Shown piece by piece: positions 16,586-25,858 of a stretch of DNA of 64,000 nt. The position numbers were made by a program, and so were the translations under genes. Location of the stretch: the NCBI RefSeq assembly GCF_000309385.1, contig NZ_JH976537.1, forward strand, positions 1,019,426 through 1,083,425. The letters run 5' to 3'. The notes beneath the pieces are model-generated. The model worked only from the letters and a program-made list of their open reading frames with translations. It searched no databases and was not told the origin of the DNA. The stretch is from Nodosilinea nodulosa PCC 7104. GTDB lineage: Bacteria > Cyanobacteriota > Cyanobacteriia > Phormidesmidales > Phormidesmidaceae. Each line of letters begins with the position of its first letter. Within the stretch, counting starts at the first letter, position 1.

Positions 16586-17395
16586 CTAGTCGTCGGGCGG
16601 AAACTGAAGTCTGATTTCCCCCGTCTCGCTGATGGTAACTTTGCCGCCCAGAGCCTCAATGCGAGCGATGGCTTTTTGGCGGGTGCCATCGTCAAAGGCG
16701 TTGGCGAGTACACTGGCCCAGGCATTGACCTGGGCCTGCTTGCTGAGGGGATTTTGGGCCAAAAAATCTGCCGTGCGCTGGGAGTTTTCGGCCATCAAAG
16801 GCGCATCAGGCTCGGGGGACTGTCGCGCCCAGTCGGCAGCGGTTTGAAATGATTTTTGGGCTGCTTTTCCGTTCCCTAAATACAGCAATTCGTCGACGCC
16901 GCGATAGCGCCAGATATAAAACCCATCCGATGGCAGCGCTGGGGTCAGATGCTTTAGTCCTTGGGCAATCAGCGCTACACTCTGCTCTGGTTGGCCAGCA
17001 AAGTTGCTTACACTGCCCGACAGAAACAGATAGAACCTCCGATAGTACGGGTCGTTGGGGATGATGGCCCTAAAAAAATCGGCGCTGAGGCTATAGCCTG
17101 TTTTAGCCCTTGCTTCATCGTCGCCAAAGTATTGCAAAAACCGCAGAAAAAACCAGTCTGCCACCACATTGTCGAAGCCAAAGGTAGGCATTTTTTGCGC
17201 CAGAGCCAGCGTAGCAGCGGTGGTCTGATCCTGCTGCTCAAGGTTCTGCTCGGTGACGCTGTGGTCTTGTAGGGCGGCCAAACGCCGCTGCTGCAAGGGC
17301 ACAAGACTCACTAGCAGCGCCACGGGCAAAATCCAAAGCAGCAGGCTTTTGGCTCGATGCATAGGGGGATGGGGTGAACTGGAAAATTGCAGCAT
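16586..17395 (-). CDS. Membrane-anchored conserved protein beside a Wzy-like polymerase
   Basis: A 269-residue protein with one N-terminal membrane helix (about residues 16-34, LLLWILPVALLVSLVPL). The large remainder is helical and presumably outside the membrane. Features are an aromatic-rich stretch (VVADWFFLRFLQYFGD), a YYRRFYLFLSG segment, and repeated helix pairs (QPEQSVALIAQGLKHL; GNGKAAQKSFQTAADWA) reminiscent of TPRs. I cannot name a family. It is divergent from the Wzy-like gene at 17589 with about 190 bp between them, and its helix-pair architecture echoes the TPR-like tail of that protein, so a shared role in surface polysaccharide or pilus assembly is possible but unproven. A second in-frame ATG at 17362 is an alternative start. 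Confidence 0.7.
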   Translation of the reverse strand: MLQFSSSPHPPMHRAKSLLLWILPVALLVSLVPLQQRRLAALQDHSVTEQNLEQQDQTTAATLALAQKMPTFGFDNVVADWFFLRFLQYFGDDEARAKTGYSLSADFFRAIIPNDPYYRRFYLFLSGSVSNFAGQPEQSVALIAQGLKHLTPALPSDGFYIWRYRGVDELLYLGNGKAAQKSFQTAADWARQSPEPDAPLMAENSQRTADFLAQNPLSKQAQVNAWASVLANAFDDGTRQKAIARIEALGGKVTISETGEIRLQFPPDD

Positions 17396-17588
17396 CGTTG
17401 TGGTTGGTAAGCGTAAGAAACCTATAGTGCGGGCTTCAAAATTGGGGGTGGTTCTAGAATAAGTTTACCCACGCCTGCCGCGATCGCTGCCCCAAGAGCT
17501 CCAGCCCAAGAAAGGCTGCGGGCAGCCCGTCGGCTCTCTTTCCTGCACGGCTATCCAACCTGTTAGCACCGTATTGGCATCTTCTACT

Positions 17589-20132
17589 ATGGCTCAAGAT
17601 TCTTCTTTGCAACCGACCCTAGCTGCGGCTATTAAGGAGCATTGGCTGGGGGTGCTGGGGGGAGTGGCCATGGTGGTTATGACGTGGCTGCCCTTCAGCT
17701 ACCTGCGGATGGTGGGCTGGCCCTGGGTGCTGGTATGGCAGGCTGGATTTTTAGCGATCGCGATCTGGCTCCTAGGGCAACTGCGCCATCTGGACACCCC
17801 GTTCCGCCCCCTGGGCCACGGCCTTGACTGGGCCGTAGCGGTCACAGGCATTAGCCTGATTGTTTGCAGTCTGGCCAGCGACTTCAAAACTGTGGCCCTG
17901 TGGAACGTGATTTTGGCAGCGGTCTACGTCTTGACCCTCTACAGCGTAGTCAACTGGGCCAGTCGCGCCCAGGTTAAGGCAGTTCACCTCGCGGTGCCCC
18001 TGGCCGTAACGGTTTTGGGCACAGCCGTCATCTCTCTACTGCTGTGGCGGCCATCGGCCCCGTCGGCCCTAGACGACAGCTTTTCTACCGCCCTCCGCAA
18101 CGCCATGCCCTTTGGCCATCACAACTTTGTCGGCGGCTACTTTGCCCTGGCCACGCCCGTTGTGCTGGCCTGCGCGATCGCCTTTAAAGGGTGGTTGCGA
18201 TGGGGCGCCGTGGCCGCCAGCCTCTTAGCTGGAGCGGCCCTCTACGTCAGCGGCTCCAGGGGAGCACTGCTGGGAGTTCTGGTATGGTTCCTGGTGGTTG
18301 TCGTGGCGTTTGTCGTGGGTGCCACGGCCAAAAGCAGGCTCCGTCGTCTAGCTATCGGGGGCGGTGGGTTGGCGCTAGCTGCGCTGGTGCTGGCCAGCAA
18401 TTCGCGGGTTCGCAGCCTGCTGGGTGGCTTAGGTTTTGTCCATCCCTCTGGCGCTGTGGTACAAGATGGCCCGCTGCTAGACCGCTACTTCATGTTCAAA
18501 ACCGCTGTCAATATTCTGCGCGATCGCCCCCTGGTCGGCGTTGGCCCTGGGGTCATGAGCCGCGTGTCGAACCTCTATCGCCCCATAGAAACGGGAATGG
18601 GCCTAGACCATGCCCAGCAGCTGCACAGCACCCCAGCCCAATTCCTAGGCGAAATGGGGCTTTTAGGATTGGCCTTGTACGGGGTTTGGCTGGTACTAGT
18701 CGTCAGACTTTGGCTGCGCCTGTACCACACCGTGCAGGATGGTGCCAGCCGATGGCTGCTGTACGGCATAGGCGGCAGCATCTTGGCCTACAGCATCTCC
18801 AGCCTGACCGACTATCAGCTAGAAAACATCGGCATTTCGATCACCCTGGTCGCCTTGCTGACAATTTTGCTGCAAATTGCCGATCACACAGCCCTACCTG
18901 CGCCCTCACCTTTGGGTGGAGCAGCCCGCCGCTACTTCAGCCTGGGGCTCCTGGCCTGGCTGATTATGACAGGCTATCTGTGGCTGATGGCCGACCTGGG
19001 TTTCTGGTTTGCCCAGCGTGCCCTGCACCAAGTTGAGCAAGAAAATTTGGACGGCGCCATCCAAAACCTCTCCTCTGCCGCTGCCTTTGTCCCTTGGGAT
19101 CCAACTTATCCTGCCCTGGTGGGGCAAGAACTCTATGGCCTACGGCCCGTGGTTCCCCCCGACCAGCAAGAGGCCTTGCGGCAGGATACGCTGGCCAATT
19201 TCTCTGCCGCCGCTGCGATCGCGCCCAACGACGCCTGGTTTAACTACAACCTAGCTGCCCTGCTGCTCTCTAAAGACCCAGCCGCCGCTGAGGTCTACAG
19301 TCGTCGAGCTTTGCAACTGCTGCCTCGAAAAGGGGGCTTTGGCCGTTATTTGCTGGGGCAAGCCTACCTGGCCCAGGGTCAAACGCCATCGGCCATCACG
19401 GCGCTGAGCCTCGAAGGGGTCGTCCAACCGGAGTTTTTGACCCTGCCCCTGTGGCAAAAAGAGCCGTTTGCCCCCCTCCAGGCCTCGGTGCTAGACCAAG
19501 CGGTGGCCCACCACGGGGCCGTACTTGGGGCCATGTCGCCAGAGGCCCCAGGCTATGCCCCCTTCTACGATCAAACAACCCTGGTGCGCTGGTGGTATCG
19601 GCAGCCCCTGCCTGAGCCACATCCCGACAAACTAAGCCCCATCACCCAGGCGCTGTTAGCGACCGATCGCAGTATCGAAGCCGCCCTGGCCGTTGTCACC
19701 CAGGCCCTAGACCAAGCCCCCCAAGACCAAGGACTACTGCTGCTTAGGGCCTGGCTGCAACCCAGCGAATTTGCCCAGGGCTACTTTGCCCAGGCTGAGC
19801 TATCGCCGCCAGCACAAGCCCAGCTAGCCGAGTCGTTTACGCAACATCGAGAGGCGCGATCGTGGTTGACATCCCTAGTCGCCCCTGCCCAGGGCACAGG
19901 CCGCAGTCTGCTGGGCCTTACCTATCGCAACCGCTACGCCCAGGCCGTTAACTTCATTGCCCCCCTCGCTGGGCTAGATGAGTGGGTAATTCCAGGTTTG
20001 CTGGGGCTATTTCCAGAATTTCCGAGAGAGTTTGCGGCCCTAGACCAAACCGTAGAAACCCTGCAAATAGAGCAGCTTAACCTACCCAGCGCCGTCAACA
20101 ACCATTTTGAAATTACGCCCCCACCCCCCTAA
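17589..20132 (+). CDS. O-antigen ligase/polymerase-like membrane protein with TPR-like tail
   Basis: An 847-residue protein. The first ~465 residues contain about ten to twelve membrane helices and a large loop of the Wzy/WaaL (O-antigen ligase) type, including FGHHNFVGGYFALATPV, the SGSRGALLGVL segment, and the GVGPGVMSRVSNLYRP loop in the usual position before the last helices. Residues ~480-760 are soluble helix pairs resembling TPRs (AIQNLSSAAAFVPWDPTYPAL and repeats). Such proteins polymerise or transfer lipid-linked glycans at the periplasmic face. ATG 17589 is preferred over TTG 17574. The next gene on the strand, 108 bp on, is a type IV pilin, so pilin glycosylation is one attractive substrate. 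Confidence 0.8.
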   Translation: MAQDSSLQPTLAAAIKEHWLGVLGGVAMVVMTWLPFSYLRMVGWPWVLVWQAGFLAIAIWLLGQLRHLDTPFRPLGHGLDWAVAVTGISLIVCSLASDFKTVALWNVILAAVYVLTLYSVVNWASRAQVKAVHLAVPLAVTVLGTAVISLLLWRPSAPSALDDSFSTALRNAMPFGHHNFVGGYFALATPVVLACAIAFKGWLRWGAVAASLLAGAALYVSGSRGALLGVLVWFLVVVVAFVVGATAKSRLRRLAIGGGGLALAALVLASNSRVRSLLGGLGFVHPSGAVVQDGPLLDRYFMFKTAVNILRDRPLVGVGPGVMSRVSNLYRPIETGMGLDHAQQLHSTPAQFLGEMGLLGLALYGVWLVLVVRLWLRLYHTVQDGASRWLLYGIGGSILAYSISSLTDYQLENIGISITLVALLTILLQIADHTALPAPSPLGGAARRYFSLGLLAWLIMTGYLWLMADLGFWFAQRALHQVEQENLDGAIQNLSSAAAFVPWDPTYPALVGQELYGLRPVVPPDQQEALRQDTLANFSAAAAIAPNDAWFNYNLAALLLSKDPAAAEVYSRRALQLLPRKGGFGRYLLGQAYLAQGQTPSAITALSLEGVVQPEFLTLPLWQKEPFAPLQASVLDQAVAHHGAVLGAMSPEAPGYAPFYDQTTLVRWWYRQPLPEPHPDKLSPITQALLATDRSIEAALAVVTQALDQAPQDQGLLLLRAWLQPSEFAQGYFAQAELSPPAQAQLAESFTQHREARSWLTSLVAPAQGTGRSLLGLTYRNRYAQAVNFIAPLAGLDEWVIPGLLGLFPEFPREFAALDQTVETLQIEQLNLPSAVNNHFEITPPPP

Positions 20133-20240
20133 CCCTAAAACTTTTTGAGCAGGCGTGATCGCTAGTAGAGAGCAAGTGGGTAAGTTAGACCCAGGCGCAA
20201 ACAACACCTCTACCGCCTACCCTCAAGGAGACATACACCT

Positions 20241-20783
20241 ATGAAAACCTCTCTCAAAGCCAACCTGCTGAAGCACTTCATCACCAAAAAAGAAGAAGGC
20301 GGCTTCACCCTGATTGAACTGCTGGTTGTTATCATCATCATCGGTATTCTGGCTGCTATTGCCCTGCCTTCTTTCCTCAACCAGGCCAACAAAGCCCGTC
20401 AATCTGAAGCTAAAACCTACATCGGTTCTATGAACCGTGGTCAGCAAGCTTACCGCCTGGAAAACCGCGCTTTCGCCCCCGACTTTGTGAGCCTGGCAAT
20501 TGGTATTCCTTCTACCACCAACTATTACACCTACACCATCGGTACCAACGGTGCTTTCGGTGCTGCTTCCCTAGCTACTGTCGTTGACCCTGCCCTTAAG
20601 GCCTATGTGGGCGGCGTTCAGCTGTCTTCGGGTAACGCAACTACTGAAGCTACCACCATTGCTACCCTTTGCGAATCGACCGCTGCTAACACCGCCGCAG
20701 CCGTTGGCGCTTTGAGCGGCTTTAACGCAACTGCGACATCCAGCACCCTGGACTGTAACTCTTCTGGCTGGAAAAAGCTATAA
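20241..20783 (+). CDS. pilA: Type IV pilin (PilA-like major pilin)
   Basis: A 180-residue prepilin. The leader of 21 residues is basic and ends EEGG; prepilin peptidase would cut Gly21|Phe22, leaving FTLIELLVVIIIIGILAA with Glu at +5, the classic N-methylated helix used for pilus assembly and membrane storage. The globular part is rich in Ala, Thr, Ser and Gly, ending with two cysteines (TLCES and TLDCNSSGW) that can form the C-terminal disulfide loop. A strong AAGGAGA site precedes the ATG and a good terminator follows, and codons are biased to those of highly expressed genes; it is probably an abundant pilin for motility, adhesion or DNA uptake. No assembly genes lie nearby. Confidence 0.93.
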   Translation: MKTSLKANLLKHFITKKEEGGFTLIELLVVIIIIGILAAIALPSFLNQANKARQSEAKTYIGSMNRGQQAYRLENRAFAPDFVSLAIGIPSTTNYYTYTIGTNGAFGAASLATVVDPALKAYVGGVQLSSGNATTEATTIATLCESTAANTAAAVGALSGFNATATSSTLDCNSSGWKKL

Positions 20784-20820
20784 CTAGCCTAGGCTTTGCC
20801 TAAATAGTTATTTTCACATC

Positions 20821-20863
20821 TAAAGGTTCAGTCACTGGTTATGTGGCTGAACCTTTACTTTTG
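20821..20863 (+). terminator. Rho-independent terminator of the pilin gene
   Basis: TAAAGGTTCAG (20821-20831) pairs with CTGAACCTTTA (20847-20857), with an inner GTCAC/GTGGC partial extension, followed by CTTTTGG. It lies 38 bp past the pilin stop codon. Confidence 0.75.
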
Positions 20864-20949
20864 GCTTTCTTTTCCTTAACTAGCAGCGGCAAAAAGCTAG
20901 CTTATAGCCTTACTAGAACTCTCACAATCTGCATTTCTTGATTTTTAGT

Positions 20950-21044
20950 TATAGCTGTAGCCAGCCTGGTTAAGACATTTCTCCTCAAAACGTTCAAACG
21001 TTCGAACGTCTCTAGATGTCCTAACCCAAATGACTATGGCTTTA
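20950..21044. repeat. Dispersed hairpin (MITE-like) repeat, copy 2
   Basis: About 95 bp with the same left end as the copy at 8358 (TATAGCTGTAGCCAG, then CTGGTTAAGACA) and the same right end (GACTATGGCTTTA). The ends are imperfect inverted repeats, and the centre is palindromic around AACGTTCAAACGTTCGAACGT-like sequence. The rest of the 474-bp pilin-to-pentapeptide gap holds the pilin terminator and AT-rich sequence without coding signs. Confidence 0.7.
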
Positions 21045-21257
21045 GCAGCTATTCTGGCCATAGACTATTAGCTATGCTTTAGCCATGGCAAATCACCTGA
21101 GCTATGTACACGCATAAATCACACAAGTCTTAATCTCAAAAAACCAAATTAAACCAGGCATTCCGCAGCGGTAAACGACCATTTGACCCCAAAAATTGGG
21201 GCAGCAAACCAGGATTTGCATTGTCCCTAAAAATTTGAAACTCAAAGATTGAGGCTG

Positions 21258-22094
21258 CTAGCTCCCAGGGGAGTCACCAACGAGGGCATTTTCGTTGAGG
21301 ACAGGATTGGTCACAATACGCTGCCCTAGGTTAACGCGCCACAGGTTAGTTTTCTTAAAGTTTGCCCCGGCTAGGTGAGCATAATCAAGGCAGGCCTCAG
21401 ATAGGTTAGCGCGAAACAAATTGGCATTTTCCAGGCAAGCATGGCTCAAGTTTGCCAGTCGCAAAACGGCCTCTTGCAGGTTAGCTTCGGTTAGGTCAGC
21501 GCCGGTCAGTGTGGCCCGAAAGAGATTGGTTCCCACACAGCTGGCCCACCGCAGGTTAGCTTTGGCCATATTGGCGCCCATGAGGCTGGCACTGCTCAGA
21601 TTGGCCTGACATAAATTGACGTTACTTAAATTAGAGTAGTAAAAGGTTGTTCTCATCAGACTGGCCGATTGCAACATGGCCTCTCGCATGTCTACTTCGT
21701 AGAAGTTAGACTCCCCTAAATCGGCCTTGGCTAGCAGGGTTTCCTGCATATCGGCCCTATAAAAGTGTGAATGCCGCAGGTTGGCGCTGCTCAGGTTAGC
21801 CGTGTAGAGATTGGTTTTGTAAAAGTCTACCAGGCTGAGGTTAGCATGGCTCAAATTGGCCATGCACAGGTCGCAGCGATATAGGGTCGATGACTCAAAG
21901 TTGGCGTGGGTAAAAACGCTTTCTCTCAGGTTGGCTTCGTAAAAGTTGGCGTGGCGAAAGTCAATCCCAGGCAGATGTAATCGGCCTAAATCTGCCCCCT
22001 GAAAGTCTGGTCGTATATCTGGATTCTGAACTCGCCAGGCGTTCCAACTTTCGACTCCTTCTTTCAGCAGGGTTAGATGTTCAGGGTTTGCCAT
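21258..22094 (-). CDS. Pentapeptide repeat protein
   Basis: A 278-residue protein. After about 35 residues of helical leader, it consists of roughly 45 consecutive five-residue repeats of the A(N/D)LXX type (for example ANLRE, ANLSH, ADLGE, ANLCQ, ANLFR), uninterrupted to about residue 260. Such repeats fold into a right-handed quadrilateral beta-helix. There is no signal peptide and no fused catalytic domain. Pentapeptide proteins are very numerous in cyanobacteria; some mimic DNA and protect gyrase, but most have no known function and nothing here indicates one. Several repeats carry aromatic residues (FYEAN, FYKTN, FYRAD) on one face. The gene stands alone, with a long hairpin 77 bp upstream. 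Confidence 0.9.
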   Translation of the reverse strand: MANPEHLTLLKEGVESWNAWRVQNPDIRPDFQGADLGRLHLPGIDFRHANFYEANLRESVFTHANFESSTLYRCDLCMANLSHANLSLVDFYKTNLYTANLSSANLRHSHFYRADMQETLLAKADLGESNFYEVDMREAMLQSASLMRTTFYYSNLSNVNLCQANLSSASLMGANMAKANLRWASCVGTNLFRATLTGADLTEANLQEAVLRLANLSHACLENANLFRANLSEACLDYAHLAGANFKKTNLWRVNLGQRIVTNPVLNENALVGDSPGS

Positions 22095-22656
22095 GGGTTA
22101 ATGCTCCCTAAATTGCGCACGGTGACAGATAGCTCGGCCATGCGCAATGCAACGATGTCAGGACAGCCTTTGAGCACTATGGGGTTCAGCAAACTGCTAA
22201 ACCCCATAGTGCTCATTAGCCTTTTGGCTCTGTTTATAGCGGCACGAAACGTCCAGTCGTTTAGCCAAATCAGCAGGCTTTGCAAGACGTTGTGACTTCG
22301 CCCGCCAAGGTGGGACAGAATCTGCCAAGTTCAACTTTCCCTAAGAAGAAAGCTTGTTAACACTTATTCATATAATTGCGTAATTTCCTCAGCCCTCAGT
22401 AAACCTACGCAGTCGATGGCTAGCGAAATTCCATACCTCTCTCGGGGCGGCGCGCTGGCGCATAACCGTTGCGCCGGAAGGCTATGCAGAATGTTTTAAG
22501 CGATTTGGCGATGGCTATATCTACAATAAAATCTATGGGAGGAAATGCAGTCTCTGGTGGACTGACAGCTTTTCAAAGTTGTGCCAGCCAACCAGGTGCA
22601 GTTCTGGCCTGTTTGCTTGCCAGTTTGCCCATCTCGCCACCTATGCCGTAATCAAG
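22095..22656. other. 562-bp intergenic region, no convincing gene
   Basis: The region lies between two divergent genes and must hold both promoters. It contains the long hairpin listed separately (22171-22215) and a small GC hairpin near 22458-22476 (GGCGCA and TGCGCC). Short open frames occur on both strands, but they lack family resemblance and partly read the hairpin itself, so I do not call them genes. Confidence 0.5.
22171..22215. repeat. Near-perfect 45-nt hairpin
   Basis: TGAGCACTATGGGGTTCAGCA (22171-22191) is followed by AAC and then its reverse complement with one mismatch, ending at 22215, a 21-bp stem with a 3-nt loop. It lies 77 bp upstream of the pentapeptide gene start. Neither side has a T-run, so it is not a typical terminator. 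It may be a remnant of a mobile element or a cruciform-forming site. Confidence 0.7.
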
Positions 22657-25600
22657 ATGACAACATCTCACGGGTTAAGCTTCCTGAACAACGGAGGAGA
22701 AACCGGAGCTCTTATTCAGGCGTTTAACTGGGCCGATACCCCACTGGGGCCGATGGCGTCTTGGTCGCAGAGCCTTAAGGTAGCGCTGCAGATTCTAAGC
22801 TCATCCCGATTTCCGATGCAGATTTTGTGGGGGCCAGACTATATTCAGTTCTACAACGACGCCTATATTCCGATCGCAGGCAACAAACATCCGGCCGGGA
22901 TTGGGCAGCGGGCGGCGGACTGTTGGCGGGAGGTGTGGGATTTTTCGGGGGCGCTGCTGGATCAGGTGATGGCCACCGGGGAGGCCACCTGGTCTGAGGA
23001 TCAGCCTTTGGTCTTAAATCGCAGCGGCCTGGCTGAGGAAGGATATTTTACCTTTTCCTATACGCCGATTTGGGACGAGCCGGGCCGCGTAGGGGGCATT
23101 TTCATTGCCGTCAATGAGACTACCCAAAAAATTTTGGGGGCGCGGCGCGAGCGCGCCCTGCGTGACGAAGCCCAGGCGGTTAGCGAAAGCCTCGCCAACG
23201 TGTTGACCAGCATCAGCGATGAGTTCATGATGTTTGACGACAACTGGTGCCTTACCTACATCAACGATCGCGCCGCTGCGGCCCTGTCCATGCCCGGTCA
23301 AGACCTGCTGGGGCAGTCTATCTGGACGGTGTTTCCCCAGGCGACAGCGGCCCCCTTTTACAAGGAACTGCACCGGGCGATCGAGGCTCAGGCGGCCACA
23401 AATTTTGAGCTGTTTTGCCCGGTCGAGAAGCGCTGGCTAGAGCACCGGGTCTACCCCTTTGGCAGGGGAGTATCGCTGCTGCGGGTGGATATTACCGATC
23501 GCAAAAATCTGGAGCAGGCCCTGCAAACCTCCGAGGAGCAGCTCAACAGCTTACTCAGCACGGCCCCAGCCTCGATTGCCCGCTGCCGCTTTTTTGCCGA
23601 CCGCACCTACATTTTGGACTACCGCTCCGTGGGCTGTGAGGCCCTGACCGGCTATGCTCTGGAGGAGATTACCCCGGAGCTGTGGAGGGCTTGCACCTTT
23701 GCGGAGGACTGGGCGGCGATCGCTGACCCGATGTTCGATGCGGTGTTTGAGCAGCGGCCCATCACCGTAGAGTATCGCTTTTGCCACCGAGATGGGTCGG
23801 TGCGGTGGATTTCAGACAGCCTCACCTCCCGCCGGATGGACGACCAAGACGGCTGGATGGTGACGATGGTGGGCATTGATATTACCGCCCGCAAGCAGGC
23901 CGAAGACGACCTGCGCAGCAGCGAGGCCCATTTGGCCATGGCGCAGCGCGTGGCGCAGTTCGGCAGTTGGGAGTTCTATCTCGATGGCCAGCGCAGCGTG
24001 TGGTCAAAGGAGATGTTTGACCAGTTTGGCTACGACCCCGCCCGGGTCGAACCCAGCTATGCCGAACTCACCCAGCGCATTCACCCCGACGATCGCCAGA
24101 TGGTAGAGCGATTTCTGGAGCGGGCGATCGCCGACCACCAGTCCTGCGCCTTCGACTTGAGAGTGGTTTTGCCCGATGGCTCGCTGCGCTATTTGCACTC
24201 GCGCTGCGAACCGATGGTCAATGCCCAGGGGCGGGTGGTCAAACTGCTGGGCACCTGCTTAGACATCACCGATCGCAAGCGGATTGAGGTGATTTTGCAG
24301 GAAAGCGAAGAGCGCTACCGCGTTTTGGCGGAGGCCATGCCCCAAATGGTTTGGATGGCCGACCGCAGTGGCGTTCAGTACTGGAATCAGCGCTGGTATG
24401 ATTACACAGGCATTCAGCGGGGCGAAGCGCTGGGCACTGGCGGTACGCAAGTCGTGCATCCCGACGAGCAGGAGCGGACCCAGGCGCTGTGGCAGCAGGC
24501 CTTAGAGAAGGGTGAGGCATTTGACCTGGAGCAGCGCCTGCGTCGCCACGACGGCGTGTACCGCTGGTTTATCAACCGCGGCCTGCCGGTGCAGGACAGC
24601 CACGGCAAAACCACTCGCTGGGTGGGCACTATCACCGATGTGGACGACCAAAAGCAGCTCGAAAACCAGCGCACCCAGCTGCTGGAGCAGGAGCGACTGG
24701 CCCGCGAAGCCGCCGAAAACGCCAACCGCATGAAGGATGAGTTTTTGGCGGTGCTCTCCCACGAACTCAGGTCGCCCCTCAACCCCATTTTGGGCTGGGC
24801 CAAGCTGTTGCGCACCACTCAGCTCAGCGCAGCCAAGACCGAGTACGCCCTCGAAGCCATTGAGCGCAACGCCCGCCTGCAATCTCAGCTCATTGACGAC
24901 CTGCTCGATGTTTCACGCATTTTGCGCGGCAAGCTGATTCTCAATAGCCTGCCCACATCGCTGACCGCCGTTATTCAGGAGGCCCTGGAGACGGTCCGCT
25001 CGGTGAGCGACGCCAAGGGGGTGGCCGTGCAAACTCAGCTCGATGAGTCGCCCGTTAGGGTTTTAGGCGATGCCAATCGCCTCAAGCAGGTGGTTTGGAA
25101 TCTGCTGTCGAATGCGGTCAAGTTTACGCCCCCAGGCGGACAGGTGACGGTGCAGCTGACCTACCCAGACCATTGGGCAGAAGTTCGCGTCAGCGATACC
25201 GGCCAAGGCATTGACGCCAGCTTTTTACCCCACGTTTTCGATCGCTTTCGGCAGGCCGACAGCACCACCACGCGAGATTTCGGCGGCTTGGGGCTGGGGC
25301 TGGCGATCGCCCATCAAATTGTTGACATGCACCACGGCACCATCCAGGCCGAAAGCCTGGGGGAAGGGCAGGGCGCAACGTTTACCGTACGGCTGCCGGT
25401 GACGCTGGCGGCGGCGAAGGTTGAGCAGGCGGCACCATCATCCCGCCTCCACAACCTGAAAAATGTTCACGTCATGGTGGTGGAGGATGATAGCGATAGC
25501 CGCCATGTCATCACAGCGGCGCTCCAGCAGTTTGGGGCAAAGGTTACGACCCTGCCATCGGCGGCAGAGGCGATCGCGATCCTCGCCCACATCCAGCCTG

Positions 25601-25836
25601 ACATTTTGGTGAGCGATATCGGCATGCCCGGCATGGACGGCTATACGCTGATGCAGCAGGTTCGAGACATGACCCACACCAGCCAGATTCCGGCGATCGC
25701 CCTAACCGCCTACACCACCGAAATAGATCAGCAAAAAATGGTTTTAGCCGGGTTTCAAAAGCATTTACCCAAACCCATGGAGGTGACCCAGCTGATCGAG
25801 GCCATTGCAGAGCTGATATCCAAAAATGTCGAGTAG
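22657..25836 (+). CDS. Multi-PAS hybrid sensor histidine kinase with receiver domain
   Basis: A 1059-residue cytoplasmic hybrid kinase starting at ATG 22657 (an open frame extends 26 codons further but without similarity). The N-terminus has a sensor block beginning FNWADTPLGPMASWSQSLK, followed by four more PAS-like segments, the third and fourth with typical PAC ends (ITARKQAEDDL, ITDRKRIE). The HisKA domain contains the phospho-acceptor His702 in SHELRSPLNP. The HATPase domain has an N box (NLLSNAVKF), DTGQGI and GGLGLGLAI. The C-terminal receiver domain has Asp987 in LVSDIGMPG. No membrane segment is present, so the signal is intracellular, perhaps light, redox or a small ligand through the PAS domains. 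A Crp-like regulator gene follows 22 bp downstream and is probably co-transcribed. Confidence 0.93.
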   Translation: MTTSHGLSFLNNGGETGALIQAFNWADTPLGPMASWSQSLKVALQILSSSRFPMQILWGPDYIQFYNDAYIPIAGNKHPAGIGQRAADCWREVWDFSGALLDQVMATGEATWSEDQPLVLNRSGLAEEGYFTFSYTPIWDEPGRVGGIFIAVNETTQKILGARRERALRDEAQAVSESLANVLTSISDEFMMFDDNWCLTYINDRAAAALSMPGQDLLGQSIWTVFPQATAAPFYKELHRAIEAQAATNFELFCPVEKRWLEHRVYPFGRGVSLLRVDITDRKNLEQALQTSEEQLNSLLSTAPASIARCRFFADRTYILDYRSVGCEALTGYALEEITPELWRACTFAEDWAAIADPMFDAVFEQRPITVEYRFCHRDGSVRWISDSLTSRRMDDQDGWMVTMVGIDITARKQAEDDLRSSEAHLAMAQRVAQFGSWEFYLDGQRSVWSKEMFDQFGYDPARVEPSYAELTQRIHPDDRQMVERFLERAIADHQSCAFDLRVVLPDGSLRYLHSRCEPMVNAQGRVVKLLGTCLDITDRKRIEVILQESEERYRVLAEAMPQMVWMADRSGVQYWNQRWYDYTGIQRGEALGTGGTQVVHPDEQERTQALWQQALEKGEAFDLEQRLRRHDGVYRWFINRGLPVQDSHGKTTRWVGTITDVDDQKQLENQRTQLLEQERLAREAAENANRMKDEFLAVLSHELRSPLNPILGWAKLLRTTQLSAAKTEYALEAIERNARLQSQLIDDLLDVSRILRGKLILNSLPTSLTAVIQEALETVRSVSDAKGVAVQTQLDESPVRVLGDANRLKQVVWNLLSNAVKFTPPGGQVTVQLTYPDHWAEVRVSDTGQGIDASFLPHVFDRFRQADSTTTRDFGGLGLGLAIAHQIVDMHHGTIQAESLGEGQGATFTVRLPVTLAAAKVEQAAPSSRLHNLKNVHVMVVEDDSDSRHVITAALQQFGAKVTTLPSAAEAIAILAHIQPDILVSDIGMPGMDGYTLMQQVRDMTHTSQIPAIALTAYTTEIDQQKMVLAGFQKHLPKPMEVTQLIEAIAELISKNVE

Positions 25837-25858
25837 CCGACAATGAAACCGAATCCCT

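Noticed and set aside
22469-22651. Small frame just before the hybrid kinase
   Set aside because: No family match and it overlaps the region just before the kinase start; probably non-coding.
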